Shown: piece after piece, positions 33,301 to 48,300 of the stretch
Numbering within the stretch: the first letter of the stretch is position 1
How the letters are laid out: every line of letters begins with the position of its first letter
Source: Cornus controversa
Taxonomy: Eukaryota; Streptophyta; Magnoliopsida; Cornales; Cornaceae
Length of the DNA stretch: 64,000 nt
Assembly (NCBI GenBank): GCA_026545225.1
Contig: CM048845.1
Span: 122,639,033 to 122,703,032 of the forward strand
Direction of reading: 5' to 3'
Notes under the pieces: model-generated
Databases searched by the model: none
What the model saw: the letters and a program-made list of their open reading frames with translations, nothing else
Told to the model about the DNA's origin: nothing
Translations under genes and position numbers: made by a program

Positions 33301-36300
33301 TAAAGAAAGATGGAAAAGCTATTTTGAGAAATTGCTAAATGAAAACCATATAACAAATTTAGGCATGGAGGAAAATGTTAGAGATATTATATTTTTCCGT
33401 AGGATCAAGGAGTGGGAGGTTAAGAATGCCTTAAGGAAGATGAAATCGAGGAGGGCTTTAGGACCCGATGGCATTCTTATCGAGGTGTGGAAGTGTCTAG
33501 GAGAAGTTGACTTGTTTTGGTTAACAAAATTGTTTAATAAAATTATAACAACTAAGAGGATGCCAGATGAGTGGCACCAAAGTTTTCTTGTACCTATATA
33601 TAAAAATAAAAGGGAAGTACAAAGTTGTAGTAAATATCGTGGTATTAAAATAATGAGTCACATTATGAAACTCTGGGAGAGAGTGATTGAACAACGCCTA
33701 AGACGAGAGACGGAAGTGTCGGAGAATCAATTTGGATTCATGCTAGGTAGGTCAACGATGGAGTCTATTCACTTGTTGAGGAGACTAATGGAAAGATATT
33801 GAAAGAAGAAGAGAGATCTCCATATTATTTTATTGATTTGGAGAAAGCCTATGACAGGTAACTAGAGACCTAATATGGAAGGTTTTAGAAAAGAAAGGAG
33901 TCACAAAGGGACACATCGACACAATTAAGGACATGTATGATGGGTGTGTAACTATAGTGAGAACGCCTGTAGGGGAAACAAGCGAATTCTCAATCACTGT
34001 AGGCTTACACCAAGGGTCAGAATTAAGTCCATACCTCTTTGCTTTAGTGATGGATGAACTAACAAGACACATCCAAGATGATATTCCATGGAGTATGTTG
34101 TTTGCCGATGGTATTGTTTTAGTTGATGAGACTAGAGAAGGAGTTAATGCCAAACTGGGGGTTTAGAGAGAAGCTTTAGAACTAAAAGAGTTTAAGATAA
34201 GTCGAAATAAAACTGAATACATGGAGTGTAACTTTAGTAAATCTAGAAGGACAAATGAGGATGTAGTGAGGATTGAGAATCAAGAGGTACAAAAAAGTGA
34301 ACATTTTCGCTATTTAGGCTCAATTATTCAAAACGAGGGAGAAATTGGAGATAATGTTAATCATAGAATCAAGGCAGGATGAGTTAAATGGAGGGGTGCA
34401 TCTAGTATATTGTGTGATAGGCGTATCCCCTTACGATTGAAAGGGGAGTTTTATCGAATAGCTATTAGACCAGCCATACTTTATGATACCGAATGTTGGA
34501 CAGCTAGGCAACAACATTTGCATAAAGTGAGTGTCGCAGAAATGCGAATGTTGAGATGAATGTGCGGGAAGACTAGAAATGATAGAATTAGAAAGGAACA
34601 CATTAGGGAGATGGTTGGTGTAGCACCAATTGGAGATAAAGTGAGGAAAAATTGGTTAAGATAGTTTGGACATGTGCAAAAAAGACATTTAACTGCGCCG
34701 GTCAAGAAAAGTGACATAGTCCAAATTGAGGGCAATGCTAGGGGAAGAGGAAGACCAAAGCTAACATGGGTAGAGGTAGTAAAGAAAGATATGATAGCAT
34801 GTAAATTAACTGAGGAGATGACTTTAAATAGAGCGGAATAGAAACATCAGATTCATGTAGCCGACCCCAAGTAATTGGGAAAAGGCTTAGTTGTTGTTGT
34901 TGTAGAATCGTGTGATATAGATCATTGATGTACTCTAGGAAGCACGGACACACCAAAATGGGCGAAGAATCCGTGTCGAACACGGACACGCGTCGAACAC
35001 GCCCCGACACGTGTCGAACACGCAAAAAAACGTCTGAATTTTTTTCTTTTTTGAATTTTCGGACACAGCACGGACACGCCAAGGATACGCGTCTGACACG
35101 GCATGGGTGCGTGTCCGACACGTGTGTCTCATTCTTGGGGCATTTTTACAAAATTTTTAAAAAAAATTGGGTTTAAGTGTAAATATAAAGAGTTTTTTTA
35201 ATTACTTTTAGTAATATAGTGGTTAGTACGTAATTACTTAAAAAATACTAGTTTATAAAACAATTTGTTATTAAAACATCGATATTTAAGTCTGTACTCC
35301 AGTATACACGATTATATTTGGCTCTTCAACTTTGGGTCTCTTGCCCTCCACTGACGAAGTTTGCTGCCGCTGATCCGACGCTCTCTCCAGCCTTCTCCAG
35401 GTGATATTTCTTCTACTTCTTCCTATTTTCTTTCTTCTTCTTCTTCTTCTTCTTCTTCTTCTTCACAAACCCCAATTTCCTTTCACTCTTTTTTCTTTAA
35501 CCTCTTGTTTCCATAAATCTTTTTTTTTCCCCATGGATTCTTACTTTATGTTTCACTAAGCCCTAATTCTTTTCCAAACAAAACCCTAATTTCTTTGTTT
35601 TTTTTCCTCTTCTCTCTCTTGTTATACACTGTCAGTCTGTCAACTGCCATCTTCTACTGGTTTTTGTGTATGGATTGGTGGTACTATTTGTGTACTTGTT
35701 ATTTTTTTGCATGCAAACCTGCTACTTGTTGTATTTAGACAAATATGTGTTTTGTTAATGACAATTCAACATGCAAAGCTGTTGAAATTTTTTTGTTAGG
35801 TTGATGAAAAGTAATATTACCAAAATTAAGAGTACAACATAATATATATATATATAAAAATAAAACTATATATTTATTATTTGTCGTGTCCCCGCCGTAT
35901 CCGTGTCCTAATTTTTTAGGATTTGCCGTGTCCATGTCGTATCCGTGTCCGTGCTTCTTAGGATGTACTCCTCAGAGCTCATTACAGTAAACCTCAGGCA
36001 GAATGTTATTCCCTAACTCCTATACACTAATAGGAATCAACAGCATCAACTCCTAATCAGGAATCAACAGCATCAACTCCTAATCATTGAAAGTATTCCA
36101 CCATAACACCAGCATTGTTTTGGCAGCATGAATCAACTCTACCATTTTGGTATATTTAGGGAACTCAGTTTAATATGCTCACCCAAGAATTACTTTTTCC
36201 AGTTCATGATTACATGAATCACTAAGGGCACTACTACATGGCTAGATGCTCATTATGAAGCAACAAACGATAGTATGTTGAAGAAAGAACCTAGCCAGCT

Positions 36301-39300
36301 ACCTGGCTCCCCCATCCCCATGGCCGCCAAAACCTGGGAGTGGGGGTTTGGAAGAAAGAAAGAAAAATAAACCAAAAAAGGAACAAAAAGCATAGACGAC
36401 GAGGGGGCTTTTAGCCATTAAATCATCAACTGTACCTTCCACTTTGGTTTTTCCGCTTCCTGAGAAACCTCATCAATGAAAGATGCAAGCTCGCCAAACA
36501 TAATTTCACATATTTCCAGATGTGAGCGGCCAAGAGCCATGGTGGCTGATTGCTGAAAAAGAATGGAAAATAAACCAACTTAAAAATTGAATAAGTATTC
36601 TAGAAGCACATTAATAATGAATATTTTAAGAATACATACTTCTCTCTCTTTTTTCTTACGATACTCGTACTGAAAAGAAAAGTATTGAAAAAAAAAATGC
36701 CTGCATAAATTTAAAAACAATAACCTCAAACTAGATTTCATTTTAATCCTAGCACATGTCAAAGTCAAATGCATATCTAAGCAATTCCATAACCACCCCA
36801 CTTCCCTCAGTGCAGGCACAACATAATTGATACTACATTATTATTCCCTGTTGTCTACAAATTAGCACAACATGTTGCTTGGTGTACTCCACTCAAAAAC
36901 ATGCATTTAAAAAGATACTGATCGTTTAGATAATTACTGCCAGCCTACATATTCTGATGCAAATGATACACTCATGCTTCTTGCCAACAAAAAATCAAAG
37001 TGATAATATTAACCATGCCAATAGAATATCATTAGATAATATAAGGAAATGGTTTAATGAATGGTTAAGAAAAAAAAAGTTTCCAGGTCATCCTTGGTGG
37101 TAGACCCAAGGCACTGACTGCCAGCCGCAAGGTGTTTGTGTGGTACACCTCAAAACCATTAAATTATTCTCCTCAGCAATTTTCACTAAAATGTTAGTCA
37201 AGAAACTCCTCTTCACACGATCCAAATTGCATAAAGAATTGCTCGTAAGCAGAATCACCCCATCATAACAATAGAATCATTACGATTAGTAAAACCTTAG
37301 AATAACTACAAAAGTTGCAGCGTCTTACTTCCGTTCCTATGCGTGTGTCGTTGGAGTAATATCCTGCCTCTTGTGCTTCCTTAACAATGTTATTAGTGTA
37401 TTCTAAATTGATGGTTACTAAAACAATGATAAAACTTCAATTTGATGACTTATGTACTTCTTTTTCTTCTTCTTCTTCTTCTTCTTCTTCTACCCTTTTT
37501 TTTTTTCGGTTGTTGTTGTTTTGGGTTGAAAAGGGTGTTGGGAGGGGATGTGGAAACAAGCAGAATCTTGACTTCATTCAGAGAACCTAGTTTGTTAACA
37601 TTCATATTGGCAGATCATTTATCTGGATCAGACAACATAACTCTTCTGACTGAAAAGAGAGAAGTGAATTAAATTTGTAATAACCTAATCTGCTGGTCCT
37701 TAGATCGAATGGTAGACAGAACTACCCCTCTTCCCTTCCATACTACATAGCTCCGTCAGAAAAGAAAGGTCAATAACATTATCCAAGTTAAATCATGCAT
37801 TCATAGTTATTGACTACAAAGATTCATGTTGGCGTGCACTTACTATAGGTGATTCTGATCCAGATTTTAGTGAGGGGAAAATTAGACGGAAAAGATCCCT
37901 GGTTGTTGCTGAACCACCAGCTTCCCTAGTATCTGGTGGACATGAGCATGCAAACATTGCATACATGAGCCACTGATCTGTTTTGTTGTCTGCTTCTTGT
38001 GACTGATGAGCCTTTCCACCCAACTCAACGGGTGTTATATGAGCAAGACGCTGCACAACCTCTAACCTGAAACAAGGGATAATTTACAATGTTATATCAG
38101 GCTCTATAATTATATAATCCTTAAAATCTGGATCAGAAACTAGGCAAGCACATTACTGATGGAGCACGAAAAAAACAACAACATAAGCAGGGGAAAGTTG
38201 ACCAGTTCCTAACACGATTCTGAATCATTCATGAGAAAACAGTAACTTATAAGTTAACTGATACCTAACATCACTAGTTTTTTTGTTGCAGATATATAAG
38301 GAACTTGAAAGAGAGAGAATCATTTAGTTGAGCCACTGCTAAATCACCGCAGGTTAAATAAGAACTCTAAAATATTAATTTTACTCAAGATTTTACTGCA
38401 AGAATTTGTTGGTTGCATCACCAAAGTTGTGTAGGACAGTAAAAAAGTGATGGCATAAAATCTTAGAGGGAGGGAAGGGTTGAGGAAAATAAATAAATAA
38501 ATTAAGAGTCTTTTAGTTTTATAAGCAACTTCGATGATGATGTGAACAGAATCAGCATTTAGCAAAACATGAACATTTGTAAAAACTTACTTTGCTTCCT
38601 GAACAGAGTTTGGGCAAAGCTCAGCAGCGTATTTGACAAGCTCACTAAGACATCGAGCCCATCTGTTCTTATCAGGACTCTCAAATAGAATAGACTGAAG
38701 CGTCACATCTGGAGGTATTGCATCTGGTTCTCTTCTCAAATCAAATGAACGGCCAGACTCCCAATAGCAGCTCTGAACAATATCATCCTGTAAAACTCAT
38801 AGGCTCAAGTTTGAGACAAGGAAAAATATATCATAAAAAGGGATTTTTTTTCTTTACGGGATAGGGGGGTGTTGTTTAAGAAGGTGAAAGTACAACCCAC
38901 CCCATTCTCTTCTAAAACATCAATTATAAATATGGGCTCAGCTTCACTTTTTAAAACACGATCTGACTGCTCACGACTAGAAAGGTCCCGTATATCATTT
39001 CTTAAAGCACGAACACATCGCAGTAACTCCAACGCTGTATGCCTGATCTGATTATCCGCAGAACTAAGGAAGATAAGACCAACCGCATCTATCTCTGATG
39101 CACGAAACTCAAGTGCTTCTCCAGCCTGATGGAAAGTAGGCTTCTTAAATCCCTCTCTTCTCTGCACAAGGTTTGCATCTTGAGCATCAACTTCTAGCCT
39201 ATCATCAGATAGACAAGCTCTCCAGAAACGCATGAGTTCCAACAGGCGTCCCAATGACGTTTGTATGAGAAGAGGGAACTCATCAGGAAGACGTAAGATG

Positions 39301-42300
39301 AAGTTGGCCATCCCCCTCATAACTGCAAAGCGGCGATGAGGAAGGTCTCTCACAATCCGATTCAATACCTGTACTGCTTCCTCACGAACACCAGGATCAA
39401 TACTTATGCCATGTTGGGGTATTATTTCAGTGATTTTATCACTTCGGCCAACTTCCTCAATCAGATAAGGTATGCACTTCAGCACTGAACGGAAAAGATA
39501 TCCATGAGACTTTTCCTTGGTTACAGCATCTGGAGAGGCATACGTTCATTTTGGTAATGTGCCATCCCAGCAACAAAAGCATAAATTGCAAATAGTGTCA
39601 AGCATAAAGAGGACAATTAGGAAATAACAAAGAATATTAAAAGAAAAGAGGACAAACAAACTATTTAAAGGAAAATATGTTGATAGGCAGGAAGACATTG
39701 GTAAATGATATAGCAGTAACCGTTCTACGTGCCTAAGTATCAGAGTATTAACTGTATGGCAATTGGTGAATAAAATAAAAGTGATAATATCCCATCTCTG
39801 CAATTAGTTCATGGCTGACCACTCCATTATTATTCATTTTTATTTTTATTTTGGCCAGAAAAAAACAGGTAACCGACTACTGTTATAAAATGCCTAAATC
39901 TTTCATAAAAGTCCAAGGTCAGCGGTTCAAGTGGTGATTGTCTGTCAGCCAAGCCAAGCAAAGAGGAGAATGGTGAACCCTGCTCATGGAAGAACTGATT
40001 GTATTTATGGGGATACCTAGTCAATGAAACAAAGATTGAAACAACATTCAGAGGTGATTTGATAGCTAAGATGATTCAGGACAGTATATTTTTTTTCCTA
40101 GTTGGTATACAGTACACACGCGCGCGCACACAACCAAAGAATTGTTTGCACCCAAGAGGACTTGATTCTTAGACCAAATACTGATCAAAATTCGGCAATC
40201 AAACAGAGAAAAGCCTTAGTAATGCAATATAATGGCTGGAAATTGTAAAGCAGCCTCTGAAAACCTAATTAGACTAACCAGAAAGCCATCAAAGAGGCTT
40301 AAGTAGCATCAACATAATGGCCAAATATATGCACATGTGGTATGCCACCCCAATAACAGGTTAAGGGAAAAGCATAAGACACCCCATAGAGATTGGATTG
40401 GTCAATAATCAATATGAAAGCCCAGTTTGTAACTAAAAGAGGATGTTAGATACATGTGCCATATGTTGGCAAATTCCTACTCAAAACTAGTCTTGTAATG
40501 TGTCAAAGTGTCCTGAGTTGTTTGATGACATCTCTTGAAGACATGACAGACACAGAATTGTAAACACGGCAGAAAATTCACATCCTCAATCACATATCTA
40601 GGGAACAACTAAATTGACCTTCGAAAGGCCTTATGTGACTTATCTTTATCTTGATTGGGCTCATAAATATGTTTTGAAAGTGTTTTTCAAAAATAGTTTT
40701 TCAAAACTTAAGTGTATATATTTCTCAAAACTGATATTTAATCTGGAAAGTAGTATGCATCAATCGATTGAGAGGCTTCCAAAAGACATCGATTCAGAGG
40801 CTTCCAAAAGAGATGTTCCAAGAAAAATATGTTTCAGAACTAGAATGAATCGATCGAAGTACCGATCAATCAAGGAGTGTCTAAATAGGCTTCAACCTAA
40901 GGCTCGATCGAGTGAACCAGTCAGACACGAATTTTTGGTAACTCTCAAAATACAATTTTACAAGGAATTAATTACCTAAAACGTATGGGACTCCCAGTCT
41001 AAGGAGGAGTTGAACATCTCTAATCATCTTGTGAGAGAGAAAAAAATCTGATTTACTCAATTTAGGCTTTCCCATTGACTATACTGTGTAATTGTGGAGA
41101 AGCGGATTCGTGAGGAGTGAAGTCTATAGATGAGTGAGCGGACGGTCTCGAGACTTTTGGGAAAAATTCGGCGTCATCAAGGAGAAGATCGTCAATCCAA
41201 TCCTATTCATCTGATCAATTAAGAGCAGACAAGGGTGAGCAATCACCGGAGAAGCGGATTCGTGAGGAGTGAAGTCTATAGATGAGTGAGCGGACGTCTC
41301 GAGACTTTTGGGAAAAATTCAGCGTCATCAAGGAGAAGATCATCAATCCAATCCTATTCAACCAATCAATTAAGAGCAGACAAGGGCAAGCAATCACTGG
41401 AGAAGCGGATTCATAAGGAGTGAAGTCTATAGATGAGTGAGCGGATGGTCTCGAGACTTTTGGGAAAAATTCAGCGGTTGAGCAAACTGTTAATCTAGTT
41501 GTAATCTCTTTCTTGTATAGTGGATTGTACCTGATTGGACTAGATCATGTGGTTTTTCCCTTTTTGAGTTTTTTATGTAAAAATCGTTTCTTTGCTCTAC
41601 TCTACATTTTGTTTATCACTTGATTTGAGTATGATTGATGGAATTGAAAATTAATCAGAACTTAAATATCAATCTTCACAACTAACTAACTGAATTTGAA
41701 GATCAACAAGTTTGAAAAGTTAGTTAAAAATAGTGCAATATTTTTAAAGGCCTATTCACCCCCTCTGCCCTCTAGATCAAACTCACTGCTCTCACTCTAA
41801 CATATCAGAGCCTTGGGTAATGGTCTTGCGGTTTTTTTTTCCTAGTTGGTACACACACCCACCCCCAAAGAATTGTTTGCACCCAAGAGGACTTGATCCT
41901 TAGACCTAATACTTGCTAGGCAGTAGGCACTAGAACCTATTTCTTTATCCACTTGAGCCAACCCCTTGGGGTTAATGGTCTTACGGTTTTATCAGAGGAA
42001 GATGCAAAAAACACCCAAAATAAGCTTCATACATGCAAGTATGCACGTAGACCATAGAGTCCATGTCCCACAAGTAAAAATCATACAGTCTCAACAAAAC
42101 AAGGAAATCTCCCTCAAAAAGGGATGGTGAGGCGAGGATTTATATCAGATAAAAGAGGAAAGAGGATCTCACATAAAGAAAATCAGCCAACCCTTTGAAA
42201 GAACAATCAAGAAACATAAACGCATGTTCTCTCCATAAAGTAATTAATCCATCAAAATGAATTATATACATTACAGCAGAATGACGGGGACAAATTCTAA

Positions 42301-45300
42301 ATGATTACAACAATCTAAATTATCTACCATATCACAGAAAGTAAAAAGAAATATGTCATTGAATTACATCAAACCAACATATTTTAAATAAACATATGCT
42401 TTAACAAAAAGTAAATGGACATTTATGTATACAACAATTTAAATTTTTAATCTTTTGCTATAATAGGTTTATGTAGAATATGAAAATATACCTATGGTGG
42501 TCCTTGAAGAAGTAAGAAGAGCCTGACTAAAGGTTCTATGGCAAGACCTCAGGATTGACTCAATTGCAGCCTTCACTTTTGGAATGTAGTGGCCAATATC
42601 GTGACCTGCCAACACAACAGAAGTCCATATTAGTTGAGAAGTTTAAATGACAAGATATATACGAATACACATATCAAGGTTATAAAGTGAGTCATCAATC
42701 ACCATGAAGAATTTCCAAGCCAACATGCTGGCTTGTAGGAGACATAACAATGGCAAGTAAAGCACGGAGACCGATAACCTTAGCTTCACTTGGACTATCT
42801 TGCTTGAGAAGTTCCAATATCATATGGTTCACGGTAAAATCAAGGTTATGTTCTGCTATAGTTACACAGAATTCAACAAGTTTATCATGTTGGACATCCT
42901 GAGTTAGCATTCCCTTCCTGAGAATAGTTAGGAGTTGTGAGGTCACACTGTCTAGGTAGTCCCACACACGATTTGCCGGCTGGGAATCCCCATGAACACT
43001 CAAATAAAACCTCAAAACTCGATGGAGACAGTCCAAGGCCATGAAACGGTGGTTTTTGTCCTGCAAGATAAAGGCCGAATTATATCATATACAGAAAATC
43101 TGAAATGGAATGCCATTTCAGTATGCCTGTCACCCTCAACAAAACCACATGATAAAACTAACATAAAGGACAGAGGAAAGAACTAGTGTCCTTGCTTTGT
43201 TTGTCAGCTACACTGTACAGCAAATAATTGAACTCACCCTAAGATGCTTGTAGAGTTGCTCCATGTGAGGGCCAAAGTTACTGAGGAAAACATTAGGATC
43301 GCCAAGACAGAGAAGAAGGGTGACCAACGGGTAACCAACCTAACACATAAAAATGCTCAAGTGAGGAAAATACACTTAAGATAAAGACTCAATACACATA
43401 TACAGAGACGAAAACAAAAGGAAGTGTTAATCAAACAATAGTACCAAATAAAAAGTAATCTAAAGTTACGACTTGTAGTAAAACAAATTTTAGAGGCTGC
43501 TTGGGAAGGGAAAAACTGGTTCTATTGGATACACCTCAGGGCCATACAGAATGGCCCCTAGGTTGGTAATGCAAACTTCACATTAATCTCCTTTCATTTG
43601 CACAATTGCATGCAAGAAAAGGTGCACATGGAAACAAAGATGAGGTGGTTTTTATGAAAACCACATATCCCCCTGATTCTATTACTGCTGAACATTTCTT
43701 GTCTTCTCCTTAATATGGATTGATTGAGCCTACATCTCTCACCCAATGCAACAAAAGTAACATTTTTCCAAGAGCACCAATATTGCGTATCTTCAACAAC
43801 AAAACCAAACTCGTCTCCAATCTCCAAAGAGACAAAAAAGGTCACGGAAAACATCAGAGATGAAGGGAAGATATATAAGTATCTACTTGTGTGTATGTTT
43901 GTGCATATTGCTTGTGAGGAAGATAAATTACTACAAGAGGATTTTTCTATTTTTTTATCCCAAAAGAAGAAAAAAAATTAATTCTAAGAATAACAGATTG
44001 GTAGAAATTGGACTAAATTTCTTTGTGGTAAAAAAACCCTCTATGGTTTCTATGGCATTTTGTTTCTTATTTTTCATGAGCATAATAACACTCGTGGTGG
44101 TGGACAAACCAGGCAGTTGTGCAGGAGTCAGTGTTGGTTTCATTAAAGGAAGGTGTGGTGATAACTTCCATGTTTGGTTTTAGAGCTCCGATGGTGAAGA
44201 TGCAGTTAAAGCTGCTGTGTCTTTGTGTGTTGAAATTTTATGTTCCAAAAATAGCATGCAGAACATAAAACCAGATCACAATGAAAATCTTCTTGACTTG
44301 GACTAGACAGCAATTGGAATGAAAGTAAGTGTTTTGCGCCGCCAGAAATTCCTTTGACAATCTGCTAACAGACTCTTCTGCTGCACTTTAATCCAAAACA
44401 TAAAGGTCTAACAAGAAAGAAGAGTCCAACCATATGTCATAACAAGCCTACTCGTCCATACTCATCAATAAATAAATAAAATAAAAAAACAAGCCTATTC
44501 ATCCTCTCCTCTTCCTTCTCTGTTCTCTTCTTAGTTCTTTTCTCTTCCAACTCTCTAATATTCAGATTAATTTTGATTAAACTGTTTCAATGTCAGTAAA
44601 ATAACAAAAGAGGACCAGCGGTCACAAATATTGTTTGGGAACTCAATTTTATAACCTAAGCCAAGCACATATAAGCATCATGCCATCATCACCTCTAGAA
44701 CTTCAACTCTAGGTACAATCACCAAAACATTTCTCTGTATACACACAAACAAACACACATATGTATATATTGCTTATCACTTGTTATGGATCTCTAATTT
44801 CGCATATTCAAGAAAGAGAAGGAAAAAAAGAACACGGTCAGTACCATTGTTCTTATTTGATTGTGTATAAACGAAGAACAATTGACTGTTTTAAAAGGAC
44901 TTTAAAATAGTCATTCATCAAACACTCTTTTTCTTTAATTCCTTGTACCAAAGTTCATCCTATAGAGGCCTTCTCAGTGAAGGACTTCTAATATCAGGAA
45001 GCTCCCCCAAACACTATCTAAATAAATATGAAATTATAACTAAAATTTTAGTAACAAGTTCTAAACTATAAAGAAACATCTTGTGTGCTGACTGACTGTG
45101 CATCTACTCAAGAGATCTAAAATTTAGGGAGTAGAATAGCAATTGATTACAGGATCTGCCAATGCTGACTTGTGGAGGGTCCAATGAAATTTCTGAACAA
45201 GCTATTTAGTGATTGAAGAAGAAAAAAAAAATTAAATCAAATAAAAATTCCTCTGAAACAAACACCACAGATAAAACTCCTGAAATAGATTAGAAAGAAA

Positions 45301-48300
45301 ACTACTTATCCAAATAAAAGAATTTAGAAATCATTTTTTTTCTACTTTGTAGTTGTGTATTAAAATCCCTTGGAACTTTTTTCTTATCGAAAAAAGAAAA
45401 AAAAAAATTGAGAATTCAGAGGAAGGAATAACATTTTTTACAGTTGAAGAATCTGATAAGTTAGACTTAACTTCAAAGTGGCCAGACCTTGAATTTTAGA
45501 AATAGGAAAAGAACAAAGTGGTCATTGATATACTTACAGCTATATGTTTGCTCTGTTTGTCTATCCAATGCATGAGCTGCCCTCTTATTCGTGCAACAGC
45601 TTCATACCATAGGATAAGTGCAGGTTCTACTCCAGAAGGAGGCCACTGGCCCTTTCCACCATCTGCAAGCGGTGCTAGAATGTTTGAAAGCATATTGCAT
45701 AGCGCGTGGTGAAGTTCACTTTTTCTTTTATGGGGAGCACGATTAAGAGGATTTGCTTTTGCCACAAAGGACGCCGATGCATTCAATCCACCCTCGGTCT
45801 TAACCTGGCAATCAGCTTCTTGTTATATACTTCTTCTTTATGCAAATTTCACTAGAACTTAATTTTAGACGTACCCCTAGCTTCAGGTAACGCATCCCAT
45901 TAATGATACTAAGTGTTTCACTTCGGGCTACATTGGTATCAATCCGACGAGTATTGAGTTCCATAAAAAAGCGCTCAGTCACAGAACTGAACCTATTCAC
46001 AGAAAGAGAAAGCATTAACAAAAAAAATTACTATACTAATAAAAAACTAAGCATTAATGCTGCTTCAGCATCACTTATCAGTCATAACAATAATTCTTGA
46101 TAAGAGAATGTGAGTTCAAGTCTGAAGGCAAAGACTCTCTGCAAATAATACCAAATGTTAGGTCTATACCCAAACCTTCCCTTCCAGCACCATCAAGAAA
46201 CAGGAACCAACATTTGGTAATGATGCATGATTATAAGCTTTCAATTTAATTATCTGGTCTACATAATTCTATTGTATATAGAAATATAACTCAAAGATGA
46301 AAATATTTCCAAATCATGAAAGTAAATCATATTGTCAGCAAGGTACCAAGAAAAAGAGAACAAAATCAGCAATCCAGGCAGCGCAAGAAAGACTTCACTT
46401 ATTGCCTTAATTATTTCTTTATTCAATTAGTATCTTAACTAGGTTCCTATTAGTTTGAATTATCAAAATGATTCAAATTAATACGATGTTCTAATACACT
46501 ATAACAATAAAATTGACAAGAAGAAAATTAGATGCAGCAAATTTTGAGTGATTAAAGAAGTAGCAATACCCCTAATGGATACTGAAAAGGTGATGAAGAT
46601 CTAACAATAGGTAGTAGAAAACGAAAGCTAAATCAGATCATCCCCATGCAATGATTTTTTAGTTAGGACGAACGGTCAAACTTTTTCTTTCATGCCAGAA
46701 GGCTTCCTTGTAGAAAGGAGTCGTTGTATAGCCTCAAACAAGTCAGCACATGCAATAGACAGCTAAACCAAATTTTATATTATACAAAAATTGACAAAAA
46801 AATTGACAATTTTATATCTAGTCAATAAAGTAAAGCCAAATACATGTATTATAAGAAAATATTCTCACGTATAACAATGTAAACAATTATTGTAAAAGAT
46901 AGTGGAGCCTAAAGTGAAGAGCAGAGAGCCACTCGCTTGCTTCTCTCATAGTGCTCCTGACATTTATTGCCTTGTCAATTGTGACAAGGCAACATAGTAA
47001 TGCAACAGTGTTATTTACTGGGGGGAAAAAAGACAATTATTGTACAAGAAAAACCATATGCAATGTAGTTGACCAGCTTTAAGTTGTATCCCAGTTCCAA
47101 ATATCACTAGATAATTATTTAATTACCTAATCCTAGATAAAGCTCCAAGGAGTTGTGCAACGAGATCCAGAAGGAGGCTCCGCAAATCAACTAATGAGGG
47201 ATAGTCAACTTGGCTAACAACCCTGCAATAAGTACATATTGAGTTAATAACAAGTAAAAAATGAGTGGATGAGAGAGATTTCTACAGAACACAGACTCCA
47301 TGTCTCTCCAACTCTAAAAATAATATAAATAAGCTTACTTATCAAAATATATATACATATATATAAAGCACATTGCTTGACAAGATGTAAACACGAGATG
47401 CAGCTTAAATGCCAGGTGATTTAAACCATTTGATCCTAAAATTTTATCGTAGTAGAAGATGCTAAAAGGGAGGCTCCGCAAATCAACTAATGAGGGATAG
47501 TCAACTTGGCTAAAAACCCTGCAATAAGTACATATTGAGTTAATAACAAGTGAAAAAATGAGTGGATGAGATAGATATCTACAGAACAGAGACTCCATGT
47601 CTCTCCAACTCTAAATATAATATAAATAATTTTACTTATCAAAATATATATACATATATATAAAGCACAATGCTTGACAAGATGTGAACACGAGATACAG
47701 CTTAAATGCCAGGTGATTTAAACCATTTGATTCTAGAATTTATCCTAGAAGAAGATGCTAAAAGGAACAATAGAAAGGCCAAAAAGAACACGGTTGAAGC
47801 TTAGGGAAAAGGACATGATTTCTATGGAGCTAACCCAGAATATGGCTTTACAAAGACTCAACCAGAGACAATTAATCCTTGTAGCTGTACCCAAGTAATC
47901 AAAATTAAGGATTATTGAGTCAAGTTGAGTTCATGGTAACAGTTTGAAGCTAGACTCCAGAGTGCAGTGGACCCCCATTGATGCCTTTACCAGCACAGCC
48001 GCAAAAGAAATTTGATCTAATGATGAAAACCAAAACTGTTCATGTAGACAGTTCAAAGCTCCACAAGGAAAAGAGTAATAACTTGAGATTCATGATATAC
48101 TGCATGCAAAATCATCTCTTTTTTCCGGAAGTAACTAATGAGTCATTGATAATCTAAGTTATCCATGAATTTTTTGTTAGATTCTAAATCCATCTTAAAA
48201 CATTGTTACCTGTCAGCATTGATTAGCCAGTCAAAGACAAAATTCTCAAGTCCAATCCAAAGCTTCTCTGCAGTGAGAAAGATCATAGTTATCCGACTAG

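Noticed and set aside
40444-41802. Solo LTR with 5-bp duplication
   Set aside because: The flanking pentamers (GAGGA and TATCA) differ and a primer-binding-like site follows, so it is a truncated element.
43860-44183. 107-codon plus-strand ORF with a hydrophobic stretch
   Set aside because: It lies in a Furry intron, has no family resemblance and a biased composition; likely chance.
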